A stretch of 64,000 nucleotides of DNA, from NCBI RefSeq assembly GCF_003058325.1, contig NZ_CP028843.1, forward strand, positions 4,953,001-5,017,000. Reading direction: 5' to 3'. The stretch's first letter is position 1. Every line of letters starts with the position of its first letter. The position numbers and the translations under genes were made by a program. The notes under the pieces were generated by a model. That model was given only the letters and a program-made list of their open reading frames with translations, made no database searches and was not told where the DNA came from. The stretch comes from Methylobacterium currus. GTDB lineage: Bacteria; Pseudomonadota; Alphaproteobacteria; Rhizobiales; Beijerinckiaceae. Shown in pieces: positions 34,081 to 43,470 of this stretch.

Positions 34081-36357
34081 CTACTCCGCCGCCTGGCGCA
34101 GGGGCACGAAGCCGATCGGCTGGCGCTGCGGGCCCTCCTGCTTGAGGGTGCGCAGCATCGTCTCGTAATCCTGCTCCATCTCCGGCGTCACCGAGGCGCG
34201 GGTCTCCCGCAAGGCCGCGTCGAAATGCGCCTGGGTCACCCGCTCGCTCGACAGGTTCTCGCGGAGCGCCATCAGGCCGGCCCGGCGGGTCAGGTCCTCG
34301 AGATCGGCACCGGTGAACCGCGTCGTGCGCTCGGCCAGCCCGTCGAGGTCGACGTCGTCGGCGAGCGGCATGGCGCGGGTGTGGATGCCGAGGATGTGGC
34401 GCCGCCCCGCGATGGTCGGCACCGGTACGTAGACCAGCTCGTCGAAGCGACCGGGTCGCAGAAGGGCCGGGTCGACGAGGTTCGGCCGGTTGGTGGCGGC
34501 CATCACCACCACCCCTTGCAGTTCTTCCAAGCCGTCCATCTCGGCGAGGATCGTGTTGACCACCCGCTCGGTCACGGCGGGCTCGCCGAGGCCGCCGCCG
34601 CGCACGGGGGCGAGGGAATCGATCTCGTCGATGAAGATCACCGTCGGGGCGACCTGGCGAGCCCGGGCGAACAGGCGCGAGACCTGCTGCTCGGATTCGC
34701 CGTACCATTTGGAGAGAAGGTCGGAGGACTTGGTGGCGACGAAGTTCGCCTGCGCCTCGCGGGCCACCGCCTTGGCAAGCAGGGTCTTGCCGGTGCCGGG
34801 GGGCCCGAACAGCAGGAAGCCCTTGGCCGGGCGGATGCCGATGCGGCGGAAGGCCTCCGGCTTGCGAAGCGGCAGCTCGACGCCCTCGCGCAGCTTGGTC
34901 TGCACCTCGCCCAGGCCGCCGACATCGTCCCAGGTGACGTTCGGGACCTGGATCATGATCTCGCGCAGGGCCGAGGGCTGCACCCGCTTCAAGGCGTTCA
35001 GGAAGTCCTCGCGGCAGACCTGGAGCGTCTCCAGGATCTCCGGCGGGATGCCGTCCTTCAGGTTGATCTGCGGCAGGACGCGGCGCAGCGCGTCCATCGC
35101 CGCCTCGCGGGCCAGGGCCGAGAGGTCGGCGCCGACGAAGCCGTAGGTGGTGCGGGCGATCTCGTCGAGGTCGACATTGTCGCCGAGCGGCATGCCGCGG
35201 GTGTGGATCGTCAGCACCTCGCGGCGGCCGGGCTCGTCGGGCACGCCGATGATGATCTCGCGGTCGAAGCGGCCGGGGCGGCGCAGGGCCTCGTCGATGG
35301 CGTCGCGCCGGTTGGTGGCGCCGATCACCACGATGTTCTGGCGCGGCTCGAGGCCGTCCATCAGGGTGAGCAACTGGGCGACGATGCGCCGCTCGACCTC
35401 GCCGCGGACCTCCTCGCGCTTCGGGGCGATCGAGTCGATCTCGTCGATGAAGATGATGGCGGGCGCGTTGCGCTGGGCCTCGGAGAAGATCTGGCGCAGG
35501 CGCTGCTCGGATTCGCCGTACTGGCTGCCCATGATCTCCGGGCCGGCGATGTGGAAGAACTGCGCCTCGGTCTCGTTCGCCACGGCGCGGGCCAGCAGCG
35601 TCTTGCCGGTGCCGGGAGGCCCGTAGAGCAGCACGCCCTTCGGCGGGTCGATGCCGAGGCGCTGGAACAGCTCGGGATGGCGCAAGGGGAGCTCCACCAT
35701 CTCCCGCACCTGGTCGACGGTGGTGCCGAGGCCCCCGATATCGTCGTAGGTGACGTCGGCCCGGCGGACTTCCTTCGGCTCCTCGTAGAGCGGCCGCAGC
35801 TCGACTTCGGTCTCGGCGGTGACCTGGACGATGCCGCGGGCCGGCTGGGTCGAGACCACGACGAGGCGGATCTCCTGCAGGCCGTAGGCCGGCAGGCTGA
35901 ACATCTGGCGCAGCTCCTCCGGCACCTGGTCGCGGGCGAAGCGCGACGGGACCGAGGTCGAGATCACGTCGCCGGAGACCAGCGGCCGGCGGTAGAAGGT
36001 GCGGCGCAGGGCCTCGCCCGAGCCCTGGAGGCGCAGGTTCTTCTGCGCCGGGGCCAGCACCACCCGGGTGGCGGGGCGCACCTCGGCCTTGCGGATCTCG
36101 ACATGGTCGCCGGAGCCGACCCCGGCATTGACGCGCTGGAGGCCGTCGAGCCGGATGATGCTCAGGCCCTCGTCCTCCTGGCCGAGCGCGATGGCGAGCG
36201 CCGTGGTGTGGCGCTTGCCGATGATCTCGATCGGCTGGCCCTCCTGCAGGCCGAGGCTCGCCAGGACCGCCGCGCTGACCCGGGCGACGCCCCGTCCCAC
36301 ATCCTCCGCCCGCGCATTCGCGACCTGCGCTCTCACGCCGCCTGATTCGTCCGCCAT
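34081..36357 (-). CDS. CDC48/VAT-type double AAA+ ATPase
   Basis: A 758-residue unfoldase with the archaeal VAT/eukaryotic p97 layout. Residues 1-190 form the two-part N domain (double-psi-like VNAGVGSGDHVEIR), then D1 with Walker A GPPGTGKT at 246-253 and Walker B IIFIDEID at 301-308, and D2 with Walker A at 518-525 and Walker B VIFIDEID at 573-580. Arginine-finger regions (RRPGRFDRE, LRPGRFDEL) and pore-loop-adjacent YGESE motifs are present in both rings. Such hexamers thread protein substrates using ATP. In bacteria they are patchily distributed; the partner protease or adaptor is not evident here. It is transcribed alone. Confidence 0.95.
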   Translation of the reverse strand: MADESGGVRAQVANARAEDVGRGVARVSAAVLASLGLQEGQPIEIIGKRHTTALAIALGQEDEGLSIIRLDGLQRVNAGVGSGDHVEIRKAEVRPATRVVLAPAQKNLRLQGSGEALRRTFYRRPLVSGDVISTSVPSRFARDQVPEELRQMFSLPAYGLQEIRLVVVSTQPARGIVQVTAETEVELRPLYEEPKEVRRADVTYDDIGGLGTTVDQVREMVELPLRHPELFQRLGIDPPKGVLLYGPPGTGKTLLARAVANETEAQFFHIAGPEIMGSQYGESEQRLRQIFSEAQRNAPAIIFIDEIDSIAPKREEVRGEVERRIVAQLLTLMDGLEPRQNIVVIGATNRRDAIDEALRRPGRFDREIIIGVPDEPGRREVLTIHTRGMPLGDNVDLDEIARTTYGFVGADLSALAREAAMDALRRVLPQINLKDGIPPEILETLQVCREDFLNALKRVQPSALREIMIQVPNVTWDDVGGLGEVQTKLREGVELPLRKPEAFRRIGIRPAKGFLLFGPPGTGKTLLAKAVAREAQANFVATKSSDLLSKWYGESEQQVSRLFARARQVAPTVIFIDEIDSLAPVRGGGLGEPAVTERVVNTILAEMDGLEELQGVVVMAATNRPNLVDPALLRPGRFDELVYVPVPTIAGRRHILGIHTRAMPLADDVDLDGLAERTTRFTGADLEDLTRRAGLMALRENLSSERVTQAHFDAALRETRASVTPEMEQDYETMLRTLKQEGPQRQPIGFVPLRQAAE

Positions 36358-36499
36358 CCGCGTGACCTCGCTCCTCGGGACCCGAAAGGCCCCGCCGCGG
36401 GCGGGAAGGACGCACCGCCCCGTCGCAGCACCGGCGCGGCCGCGAACGGTCGCGCATCGGCGGGAGAACGCCCGCTCGCCTGAAATGTTGCGGGTGCCG

Positions 36500-37399
36500 T
36501 CAGGCCTTGAGGGTCAGGGTGCCGAGATCGCCGAGGCCCCCCTCCGGCAGGAGGCCGCGCAGGGTGGCGGTCAGGGAGAAGCCGGTGCCGCTGCGCTCGA
36601 TCTCGTAGAGGTGGTAGCCGGCGCAGTGCTTGAGCGCACCGCCACGGGCGGAGGCCGAGGGGGCGCCGATCACCGGCACGCGCCGCCCACCGGGGGCCAT
36701 CAGGAAGGCGACCGAGCCGACATGATTGTGGCCGTGCAGCACGAGGTCGGCCCCGACCCGGCCGATCATCGCCTCGAAGGCGTGGGCGTCGGTGAGATTG
36801 CGCCCCGCCTTGGCGCCGCCGACATGGGGCGGGTGGTGGATCATCACCACCCGGCACGGCCGCTCGGGCTCGGCGGCGAGCGCCGCCAGCATTCGCTCGG
36901 CGGCCCGGATCTGGTCGGAGCCGAGGCGCCCGCTCGCCACGAAGGGCGCGGTCGGGATCGCCGAGGACAGCCCGACGAGGGCCAGCGGTCCCCTCCGGCG
37001 CAGGTAGGGAAAAACCTTGTCGCGGCCGGTATCGTCCTGGGTCCAGGGGCCGACCGCGTCGAGGAGGCCTTTGAGCGAGCCGCGCACATAGGCGTCGTGG
37101 TTGCCGGGCACGAAGCTGACGAAGCCGGGCTCGCCGAGACCCTCCATGAAGGTCCGGGCGGTCTCCCACTCGCTCGGCAGGCCGATATTGCAGAGGTCGC
37201 CGGTGCAGGCGATGTGGTCGGGCGCGGCGGCGCGCATGTCGGCCACCAGGGCGGCCAGGATCTCCATGTCGTGGGTGAGCTTGCGGCCGCGGCTCCAGTT
37301 GACCCAGCCGGTGGCGCGCTTGCTCATCAGCTGGCGCAGGCGCGGGCGCGGCAGCGGTCCGACATGCGGATCGGTGAGGTGGGCGAGGCGGAACATCAT
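36500..37399 (-). CDS. Metallophosphoesterase (calcineurin-like)
   Basis: A 299-residue hydrolase with all five metal motifs of the calcineurin fold: DPH at residues 10-12, GDLCN at about 67, GNHD at about 98, MIHHPP at about 185 and GHNH at about 223. Such enzymes cleave phosphomono- or diesters such as cyclic nucleotides (CpdA/GpdQ-type). The substrate cannot be fixed from sequence alone. It lacks a signal peptide, hence cytoplasmic. Confidence 0.9.
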   Translation of the reverse strand: MMFRLAHLTDPHVGPLPRPRLRQLMSKRATGWVNWSRGRKLTHDMEILAALVADMRAAAPDHIACTGDLCNIGLPSEWETARTFMEGLGEPGFVSFVPGNHDAYVRGSLKGLLDAVGPWTQDDTGRDKVFPYLRRRGPLALVGLSSAIPTAPFVASGRLGSDQIRAAERMLAALAAEPERPCRVVMIHHPPHVGGAKAGRNLTDAHAFEAMIGRVGADLVLHGHNHVGSVAFLMAPGGRRVPVIGAPSASARGGALKHCAGYHLYEIERSGTGFSLTATLRGLLPEGGLGDLGTLTLKA

Positions 37400-37480
37400 C
37401 GAGGACAGGAACGCATGAGAAGGGATCGGGTCCGTCGCGCCGGAGTCGCGGCGGCTTCCCCGTAGCAGCGGACCGGGCCG

Positions 37481-37888
37481 TCACGCATCCCCTTCGGCCT
37501 CGTGACACGCCACGCAGAGCTTGTTGCCGTCGAGATCGCGAAAATACGCGCCGTAATAGGCCGGATGATAGTGCGGCCGCAGCCCTGGCGGCCCTTCGCA
37601 GGTGCCGCCCGCCGCCAGAGCCAGGGCGTGGCAGCGGTCGACGCTCGCCCGCGAGCGGGCCGAGAAGGCCGTCATCGGCCCATTGCCCGGAGCGGGGGCC
37701 TCGCCGTTCCACGGGCGGCCGACGATCACGAGGGGCCGGTCGGCGTCGAGCGGCATCCAGCCGGCCCATCCGCGCTCCGGCTCGTGGAAGCGGAGCGTGA
37801 GGCCGAGCTCCCCGAACAGCGCGGCATAGAAGGAAATCGCGCGGGCGAGGTCGGCCGTGCCGAGGCAGACATGCGAGATGACGCTCAT
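37481..37888 (-). CDS. VOC family protein (glyoxalase-like)
   Basis: A 135-residue single-domain vicinal-oxygen-chelate protein. MSVISHVCLGTADLARAISFYAALFGELG carries the first His ligand, and HYHPAYYGAYFRDLDGNKLCVACHE ends the domain with the usual YxxYFRDPDGN-like turn. Family members are glyoxalases, fosfomycin/bleomycin resistance proteins or ring-cleaving enzymes; a substrate is not deducible. Confidence 0.9.
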   Translation of the reverse strand: MSVISHVCLGTADLARAISFYAALFGELGLTLRFHEPERGWAGWMPLDADRPLVIVGRPWNGEAPAPGNGPMTAFSARSRASVDRCHALALAAGGTCEGPPGLRPHYHPAYYGAYFRDLDGNKLCVACHEAEGDA

Positions 37889-37931
37889 GGCCGTGAGGTC
37901 GCTCCCTCGACAAGACGATGAATGTCAGGTT

Positions 37932-39110
37932 TCAGATCCCGGCGTACATCCGCCCCGGATTGAACAGGCCGGCGGGGTCATGCGCGGCCTTGAGGCCGGC
38001 GGTGATCCGCATCAGGGGCTCGGACAGGGGCTCGAAGACCGGTACCGCCGCCCGCACGGGATCGGGCGCCCGCACCAGCGTCGCGTGGCCGGCGCCCCCG
38101 AGCGCCGCCCGGACGTCGCTTGCGCCCGCATCGCCCGTCGCCGGCGTCGCGAGCCAGACGAGCCCGCCGCCCCAATCGTAGAACCAGCGCGCCGGCCGGG
38201 CCGCCGCGATGGCGGCCGTGACCGTCGGGCCGCGGCTCGGCGCGGTCGAGACGCGCCACACCGCGTCGTCGCCGCCGGCGAAGGGCAGGACGTCGCGCAC
38301 GGAGCGCCACAGGGTCGCGGCGGGCTCGCCCTCGCGCGTGTCGGGTTTGCCGAAGCGGCGCAGCAGGCGGGTCAGCTCGCCGAGGCGGTAGTCGATCGAG
38401 GCGGAGAAGCCCTCGATGCGCAGGAGCGTGCGCGCCGGGCCGTCGATCCCCTCCGGCAGATGGGCCGCGCCGGTGATCTCGAAGGGCGAGCCGAGGGCGA
38501 GGCTCATCGCCTCGACGGCGCGGGCATCGTCGAGGCCGGAGAGCACCAGGGTGGCGGTCCGCTCGGGAACTGGCAGCACCTTGAAGGTGACCTCGGTGAG
38601 GAAGCCCAAAGTGCCCCAGGAGCCGGCCATCAGCTTGACGAGGTCGAGCCCGGTGACGTTCTTCATCACCCGGCCGCCCGACTTCACGGCCTCGCCGCGC
38701 CCGTTGACGAAGCGCACGCCGATCAGGCTGTCGCGGGCCGCCCCCCCGGCGATGCGCCGCGGCCCCGAGATGTTGCCGGCGGCGACCGCGCCGATCGTCG
38801 GCTCTCCGGAGGTGCCGAGGAGCGCCCGGTGGTCCATCGGCTCGAAGGGCAGCATCTGGCCGCCCTCGGCGAGGCGCGCCTCGACCTCGGCCAGGGGCGT
38901 GCCGGCCCGCGCCGCGATGACGAGCTCGGCCGGCTCGTGAAGGGTGATGCCGGTCAGGCCCGCCGCCGACAGCGTCGCCTCATCTTGCGCCGGCCGGCCG
39001 ATCCCCGCCCGGGTGCCGCCGCCGACGAGCCGCAGCCGCTCGCGCCGCGCCGCCGCCCCACCGATCAGGGTCGCGGCCTCCGCCTCGCTCCGGGGCTGGT
39101 AGATGCTCAT
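37932..39110 (-). CDS. glcE: Glycolate oxidase FAD-binding subunit GlcE-like
   Basis: A 392-residue FAD-binding protein. It has the GlcE pattern: N-terminal PRSEAEAATLIGGAAAR, RLVGGGTRAGIGRP, then MLPFEPMDH, GEPTIGAVAAGNISGPRRIAGGAARDSLIGVRFVNGRGE and GGRVMKNVTGLDLVKLMAGSWGTLGFLTEVTFKVLP, and the short C-terminal AAHDPAGLFNPGRMYAGI. GlcE normally works with GlcD (FAD) and GlcF (FeS) to oxidise glycolate. No glcD or glcF flanks it: the neighbours are a VOC protein and a nucleotidyltransferase. The partners may be elsewhere in the genome. Confidence 0.88.
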   Translation of the reverse strand: MSIYQPRSEAEAATLIGGAAARRERLRLVGGGTRAGIGRPAQDEATLSAAGLTGITLHEPAELVIAARAGTPLAEVEARLAEGGQMLPFEPMDHRALLGTSGEPTIGAVAAGNISGPRRIAGGAARDSLIGVRFVNGRGEAVKSGGRVMKNVTGLDLVKLMAGSWGTLGFLTEVTFKVLPVPERTATLVLSGLDDARAVEAMSLALGSPFEITGAAHLPEGIDGPARTLLRIEGFSASIDYRLGELTRLLRRFGKPDTREGEPAATLWRSVRDVLPFAGGDDAVWRVSTAPSRGPTVTAAIAAARPARWFYDWGGGLVWLATPATGDAGASDVRAALGGAGHATLVRAPDPVRAAVPVFEPLSEPLMRITAGLKAAHDPAGLFNPGRMYAGI

Positions 39111-39249
39111 CGCGGGCTCGCTCGGACAGGGCCGCGCCGGGGGCGCGGGGAATTGGGGCGCGGATCATTGCGGGCAACCGGGGCGGGTTGCAAGCGGGGG
39201 GGCGTCCGGTCGAGGCGGCGATCGCGCCGACGAGGTCGTGACGGCGACC

Positions 39250-39588
39250 TCAGACGGGGTTCAGGCGGATACCCTCTCGCGCGAGCACGGATCCAATTGT
39301 GTTTGGAACATCCCAGACCGCGTCGAGATCGCCCCGGGTCGCCGTCAGCACGTCCGCCCGGATCCCGCTGTCCCGCTGGAGGCGCCAGCCGAAGACCGGA
39401 TCGAGCAGGGCGTCGTCGGCATCGTCGGGGAGCACGACGAGCAGATCCCGGTCGCTGTCGGCCCGCGCCTCGCCCCGGGTTCGGCTTCCGAACGGCCGGA
39501 TGTCGAGCGGAGCCGCGTCCCGGACGATGCGGGACACGAGCGGCTTCAGAGCCTCCGCGACATCGGCACGGCGGGCAATGTCGGTCAT
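39250..39588 (-). CDS. MNT-type nucleotidyltransferase domain protein
   Basis: A 112-residue minimal nucleotidyltransferase. The motif RPFGSRTRGEARADSDRDLLVVLPD carries the GSxxxGxxxxxSDxDL signature with both metal-binding Asp residues, at about residues 32-56. Such proteins often serve as antitoxin partners of HEPN toxins and can AMPylate the toxin, but no HEPN-like gene lies on either side. It lies about 50 bases after the flippase start region in the other direction of reading (same strand, downstream of the flippase gene). An upstream in-frame extension to 39720 is probably not coding. Confidence 0.75.
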   Translation of the reverse strand: MTDIARRADVAEALKPLVSRIVRDAAPLDIRPFGSRTRGEARADSDRDLLVVLPDDADDALLDPVFGWRLQRDSGIRADVLTATRGDLDAVWDVPNTIGSVLAREGIRLNPV

Positions 39589-39637
39589 GCGATCCTCGCG
39601 CTCGATCGTGCAAAGGGATCGCACGGGCCGCAACCTC

Positions 39638-41164
39638 CTACCCCGCCGGAACGACCCGGCCGAACCGCGCGAGCACGGCCGTCCGCAAGCCCGCGATGTC
39701 GAAGCGCCAGACCAGGGCACCGTAGACGAGGCCGCCGGCGACGAGGCAGGCCGGCAGGGCGAGCCAGGGATTGAGCCCGCGCAACGGGAGGAGCGCGACG
39801 GTCATCGCCCCGGTGGCGAGAACCACGGCGAGCGGATCGCGCCAGGACATCCGCAGGCGGCCCGGCCCGGTGAGCGCACGGATCCCGAGGAACAGCATGG
39901 CGGCGAGGAAGCCCAGGGACTGCGCGGCGGCGATGCCGTGGGGGCCGAAGGGCCTGGCGAGGGCGAGGGCTGCGACGCCGTTGACGAGCGCCCCTATACC
40001 TCCCGCCGCGACGAGGGGCAGGGTGCGGCGGCGGATCTGGAAGATCGGGTTGAGGGCGAAGTTCATCAGCGCCAGGGCGACGAGGCCCGGAAGCAGCAAG
40101 AGCGTGTAGGTCACGAAGTGGCCGCGAAAGGCCTCCGGCACCGCGATCGCCTCGAGCGCCGGGGCAAGGGCCCAGAATCCGGCGGCACTCGGCAGGATCA
40201 GCGCCAGCACCACCGCGCCGTTGCGGGCGACCTGCTCCTCCCCGGCCTCGTGGCCGTGGGTCTCCGCGGCGAGCACCGCGATCTGGAACAGCAGGAGGTC
40301 GAGGGCGGCGCCGAGCGTGCTGAAGATCCGCCCGCCGATATCCGCCGCCAGCGAGAAGTAGCCCGCCTCGGCGAAGCCCGCCGCCGCCGCGACGGCCCAG
40401 CGGTTGGCGAAGGGCATCAGCTGGTAGACCACGTTGGCGGCGACGATCGGCAGGCCGTAGCCCATGAAAAGCCGGAGGCTGTCCTGACGGCGGGCTGCCA
40501 CGTGGGCGATCGGCGGGTCCGCGAAGGCGCGCCGGACGAGGAGCGCGGCGAGGAACTGGCTCAGCCCCCCGGCGAGCATCACGGCGGCGGCGTCCGCCGT
40601 CGTCCAGGCGGTGCCGACCATCAGCGGCAGGGACAGGCTGTTCTTGACCAGGACGAGGCGAAGGTAGAGCCCGCCGACGAAGCGGGCCCGGGCAAGGGCC
40701 GCCGCGTAGTCGAACAGGCCAAGCCCGATCGCCGCCGCCGCGGCGGCCGAGGCGAGCAGGGCCGGATCGCCGACGAGGGAGCGCCCGGCGAGAGCGAGAA
40801 GGGCCGCGCCGCCGAGCCCGACGACGGTGGCGAGGTAGGCGCGGTCGAGCATCCCGCGGATCCACGGCTCGGCCTGTCTGACGCGCTCGGAATAGAACCG
40901 GGTCGCCGAGAGGCGCAGCCACTCGAACAGCAGCGTGTTGAGCGCCACCGCCCCGGCGGTGCCGAGGGCGAAGCGGCCGAACCCCGCCGGCCCCAGGATC
41001 TGCGCGATGAGCAGGCCGAGGGCCAGGTTCATGACCGCGTTGACCACGAAGGCCGCGATGACCGCCATTGGGGTGGGTGCTCGTGCGAGAGGCCGGGCGT
41101 ACGGCGTGGTTCGGGCGGATTTGCTTGGAAAAACGGTGTGAGTATGGAGCACGGGCTTCTTCAT
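39638..41164 (-). CDS. Polysaccharide biosynthesis flippase (Wzx/MATE-like)
   Basis: A 508-residue integral membrane protein with about 12-14 hydrophobic segments. The first ones run ALAPTPMAVIAAFVVNAVMNLALGLLIAQILGPAGFGRFALG, typical of lipopolysaccharide/oligosaccharide flippases. It is expected to translocate lipid-linked sugar units across the inner membrane. It lies 18 bases downstream of a glycosyltransferase gene on the same strand, giving a two-gene exopolysaccharide unit. Confidence 0.88.
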   Translation of the reverse strand: MKKPVLHTHTVFPSKSARTTPYARPLARAPTPMAVIAAFVVNAVMNLALGLLIAQILGPAGFGRFALGTAGAVALNTLLFEWLRLSATRFYSERVRQAEPWIRGMLDRAYLATVVGLGGAALLALAGRSLVGDPALLASAAAAAAIGLGLFDYAAALARARFVGGLYLRLVLVKNSLSLPLMVGTAWTTADAAAVMLAGGLSQFLAALLVRRAFADPPIAHVAARRQDSLRLFMGYGLPIVAANVVYQLMPFANRWAVAAAAGFAEAGYFSLAADIGGRIFSTLGAALDLLLFQIAVLAAETHGHEAGEEQVARNGAVVLALILPSAAGFWALAPALEAIAVPEAFRGHFVTYTLLLLPGLVALALMNFALNPIFQIRRRTLPLVAAGGIGALVNGVAALALARPFGPHGIAAAQSLGFLAAMLFLGIRALTGPGRLRMSWRDPLAVVLATGAMTVALLPLRGLNPWLALPACLVAGGLVYGALVWRFDIAGLRTAVLARFGRVVPAG

Positions 41165-41182
41165 GAAGCAGAGCTCACGATT

Positions 41183-42427
41183 CTACCCCACTGCCCGCAC
41201 TGGCGGCGTCGCCCGCCCTCCCCGCCCGGCCACGTCCCGGTACACCCGCTCCAGCCCGTCGAGGTGCCGCTCCAGGGTCAGGGGATCGGCCCAGAACAGG
41301 TCGTAGGCGCTCCGTCCCATCCGCATCGCCGTCGCGTCGTTGGCGAGGTGGGCCATGGCGTCGGCGAGCGAGCGCGGATCGTTCGAGCGGAACCACAGAC
41401 CGCTCTCGCCGTGGCGCACCGCCTCGCGGCCGGCGCAGACGTCGCTGACGAGGACCGGGGTGCCGAGGGCTAAGGATTCGAGCACGGTGAGGGGCTGGCC
41501 CTCGTACCAGACCGACGGGAAGACCAGGGCGCGGGCCCCGCGCAGGACCGCCTTCACCTGGTCGGGGCTCTGCCAGCCCAGGAACTGCGCCTCCGGGTAG
41601 CGCGCCTCCAGCTCCGCCCGGGCCGGTCCGTCGCCGGCGAAGATTGCCCGCATCCCGGACAGCCGCGCCGCCTCGGCGAAGAGCCCCGGGCCCTTCTCGG
41701 GCGAGAGGCGGCCGACGAACACGAAGTCGCCCGGCGGGCCGGCCCGGTGGCCGAGGGGCTCGGCATCGACCGGGTTCGGCACGTCGTAGTAGCGCATCGC
41801 CTTCGGCAGGTGCGGCGCCAGCACCTCCCGCTGGAGCTTGCTGATGGTGATCATGGCGTCGATGCCCGCGACGAGGCCGGTGCGGCGCATCAGTTCGTGG
41901 CGGGCGACCCGCATCAGCTTGCGCGGATAGGTGCGTGAATCGCAATTGTGGGCGAGGCAGGCCGGCCCGTTCGGAATCCGGTGGCAGGCGGCGGCCACGG
42001 GATAGTCGTAGAAGCCGCCATTGGGGCAGGCGAGGTAGTATTCGTGCGCGGTGTAGACCACCGGCGCGGCGCAGCCCCGCAGCACCGGCCCGATCGACGG
42101 TGACAGGGCCTTGGCCCAGGCATGGACGTGGACCACCGTGTCGCGCGGATCGGACTCGTCGACGAGGGCCCGCAGCTGGGCCGCAGCAGTCCCGTTCCAC
42201 AGCCACTGCACCCCGAACCGCGCGAGGGAGCGGGCCTGCGTCACGTCGGTCTGGCCGAGGAGCACCGTGCGCACCCCGGCCTCGGCCAGGCGCGGATCGG
42301 CCGGGCCGACGGCCGCGAACAGCACGACCTCGTGGCCACGGCCGGCGAGCCCGATCGCGCTCTCGAGCGAGACCTTGGCCTGGCCGCCATTGATGGAGGC
42401 GTGGTCGGCGACGAGGACGATTCTCAT
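41183..42427 (-). CDS. Glycosyltransferase family 4 (group 1)
   Basis: A 414-residue GT-B glycosyltransferase. The N-terminal domain begins MRIVLVADHASINGGQAKVSLESAIGLAGRGHEV, with the Gly-Gly-x-x acceptor loop; the C-terminal donor domain shows FVFVGRLSPEKGPGLFAEAARL, FLGWQSPDQVKAVLRGARALVFPSVWYEGQPLTVLESLALGTPVLVSDVCAGREAV with the ExxxxxxxE-like retaining signature. It probably adds a sugar during polysaccharide assembly together with the flippase gene that follows. Confidence 0.92.
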   Translation of the reverse strand: MRIVLVADHASINGGQAKVSLESAIGLAGRGHEVVLFAAVGPADPRLAEAGVRTVLLGQTDVTQARSLARFGVQWLWNGTAAAQLRALVDESDPRDTVVHVHAWAKALSPSIGPVLRGCAAPVVYTAHEYYLACPNGGFYDYPVAAACHRIPNGPACLAHNCDSRTYPRKLMRVARHELMRRTGLVAGIDAMITISKLQREVLAPHLPKAMRYYDVPNPVDAEPLGHRAGPPGDFVFVGRLSPEKGPGLFAEAARLSGMRAIFAGDGPARAELEARYPEAQFLGWQSPDQVKAVLRGARALVFPSVWYEGQPLTVLESLALGTPVLVSDVCAGREAVRHGESGLWFRSNDPRSLADAMAHLANDATAMRMGRSAYDLFWADPLTLERHLDGLERVYRDVAGRGGRATPPVRAVG

Positions 42428-42596
42428 CCACGCCCCCCGCGAGGCCGGCCGGGACCATCGTGCAGCATCGGTCTGGCTCCCTTCGGACGACGCGGATCCG
42501 AGGCCGACGATGGAGCCGACCCCTTAGGAAACGCCTAAGCGCCCCGAGCCCACCGGCCTTGCGCCGCGCTCCTCCCCGGGCCATCCGGCTTGCACC

Positions 42597-43463
42597 ATGC
42601 GCTCCCCCTCCTCCTCCGCCTCCGCGATCCTGCTCGCCGCCCTCGGCATCGGGCTCCTGTCGCTGATGGACGCCACCATCAAGGGCCTGTCCGACCGATA
42701 CGGCGTGACCGGCATCGCCTTCTCCCGCTACCTCGTCGGCACCCTCGTGATGGCGGGCGTGCTCGCGGTGTTGCGGCCCGGCTGGCCCTCGGCCGAGACC
42801 TGGCGCACGAACGGCCTGCGGGCGGTGCTGGTGGTCGCGACCGCGCTCTGCTTCTTCCACGGCCTGTCGGTGCTGCCGCTCGCCGAGGCGCTGGCCCTGT
42901 CGTTCCTGAGCCCGATCTTCATCGCGCTGTTCGCCGCGCTCCTGCTGCGCGAGCGGGTGCGGCCGCCGGTCTGGGCCGGGCTCCTCGTCGGCTTCGCCGG
43001 GGTCGGGATCGTGGTGGCGGGACAGGTCGGGACGGACGCGCCCCGGGCGGCCGGCTCGGCCTGGGGCATCGCCGCCATCCTCGCCTCCGCCCTCACCTAC
43101 GCGCTCTCGATGGTGCTGCTGCGCGCCCGCGCCCGTCACGACCCGGTGGTGACCATCGTGGCGATCCAGAATGCCGGCCCCGCCGCGATGCTGGCCGCCC
43201 CCGCGGCCTGGACCTGGATTCCGGTCGCCACGCCCGACTGGGCGCTCCTCGTCCTCGTCGGCATGCTCGGCGTCGCCGGCCACCTGGTGCTCAGCCGGGC
43301 CTACGCCAAGGCCGAGGCGTCGCGCCTCGCCGCGATGGAATACACCGCCCTCCTCTGGGCGATCGGCCTCGGCTACGTCGCCTTCGGGGAGGTGCCGGGG
43401 GTGGCGACGCTGGGGGGTGCGGGTCTGATCCTGGCCGGGTCGGCGCTGGCGGCGCGGCGGTGA
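42597..43463 (+). CDS. EamA/DMT family transporter
   Basis: A 288-residue protein with ten hydrophobic segments in two EamA repeats. The first repeat starts AILLAALGIGLLSLMDATIKGLSDRYGVTGIAFSRYLVG and the second near SALTYALSMVLLRARARHDPVV. It ends with AMEYTALLWAIGLGYVAFGEVPGVATLGGAGLILAGSALAAR, the classic last-repeat motif. Drug/metabolite or amino-acid export is the usual role; substrate unknown. Confidence 0.9.
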   Translation: MRSPSSSASAILLAALGIGLLSLMDATIKGLSDRYGVTGIAFSRYLVGTLVMAGVLAVLRPGWPSAETWRTNGLRAVLVVATALCFFHGLSVLPLAEALALSFLSPIFIALFAALLLRERVRPPVWAGLLVGFAGVGIVVAGQVGTDAPRAAGSAWGIAAILASALTYALSMVLLRARARHDPVVTIVAIQNAGPAAMLAAPAAWTWIPVATPDWALLVLVGMLGVAGHLVLSRAYAKAEASRLAAMEYTALLWAIGLGYVAFGEVPGVATLGGAGLILAGSALAARR

Positions 43464-43470
43464 GCGGGCG

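Noticed and set aside
39250..39588. Toxin-antitoxin pair with the MNT nucleotidyltransferase
   Set aside because: No HEPN or other toxin-like small gene is present within the adjacent genes on either side.
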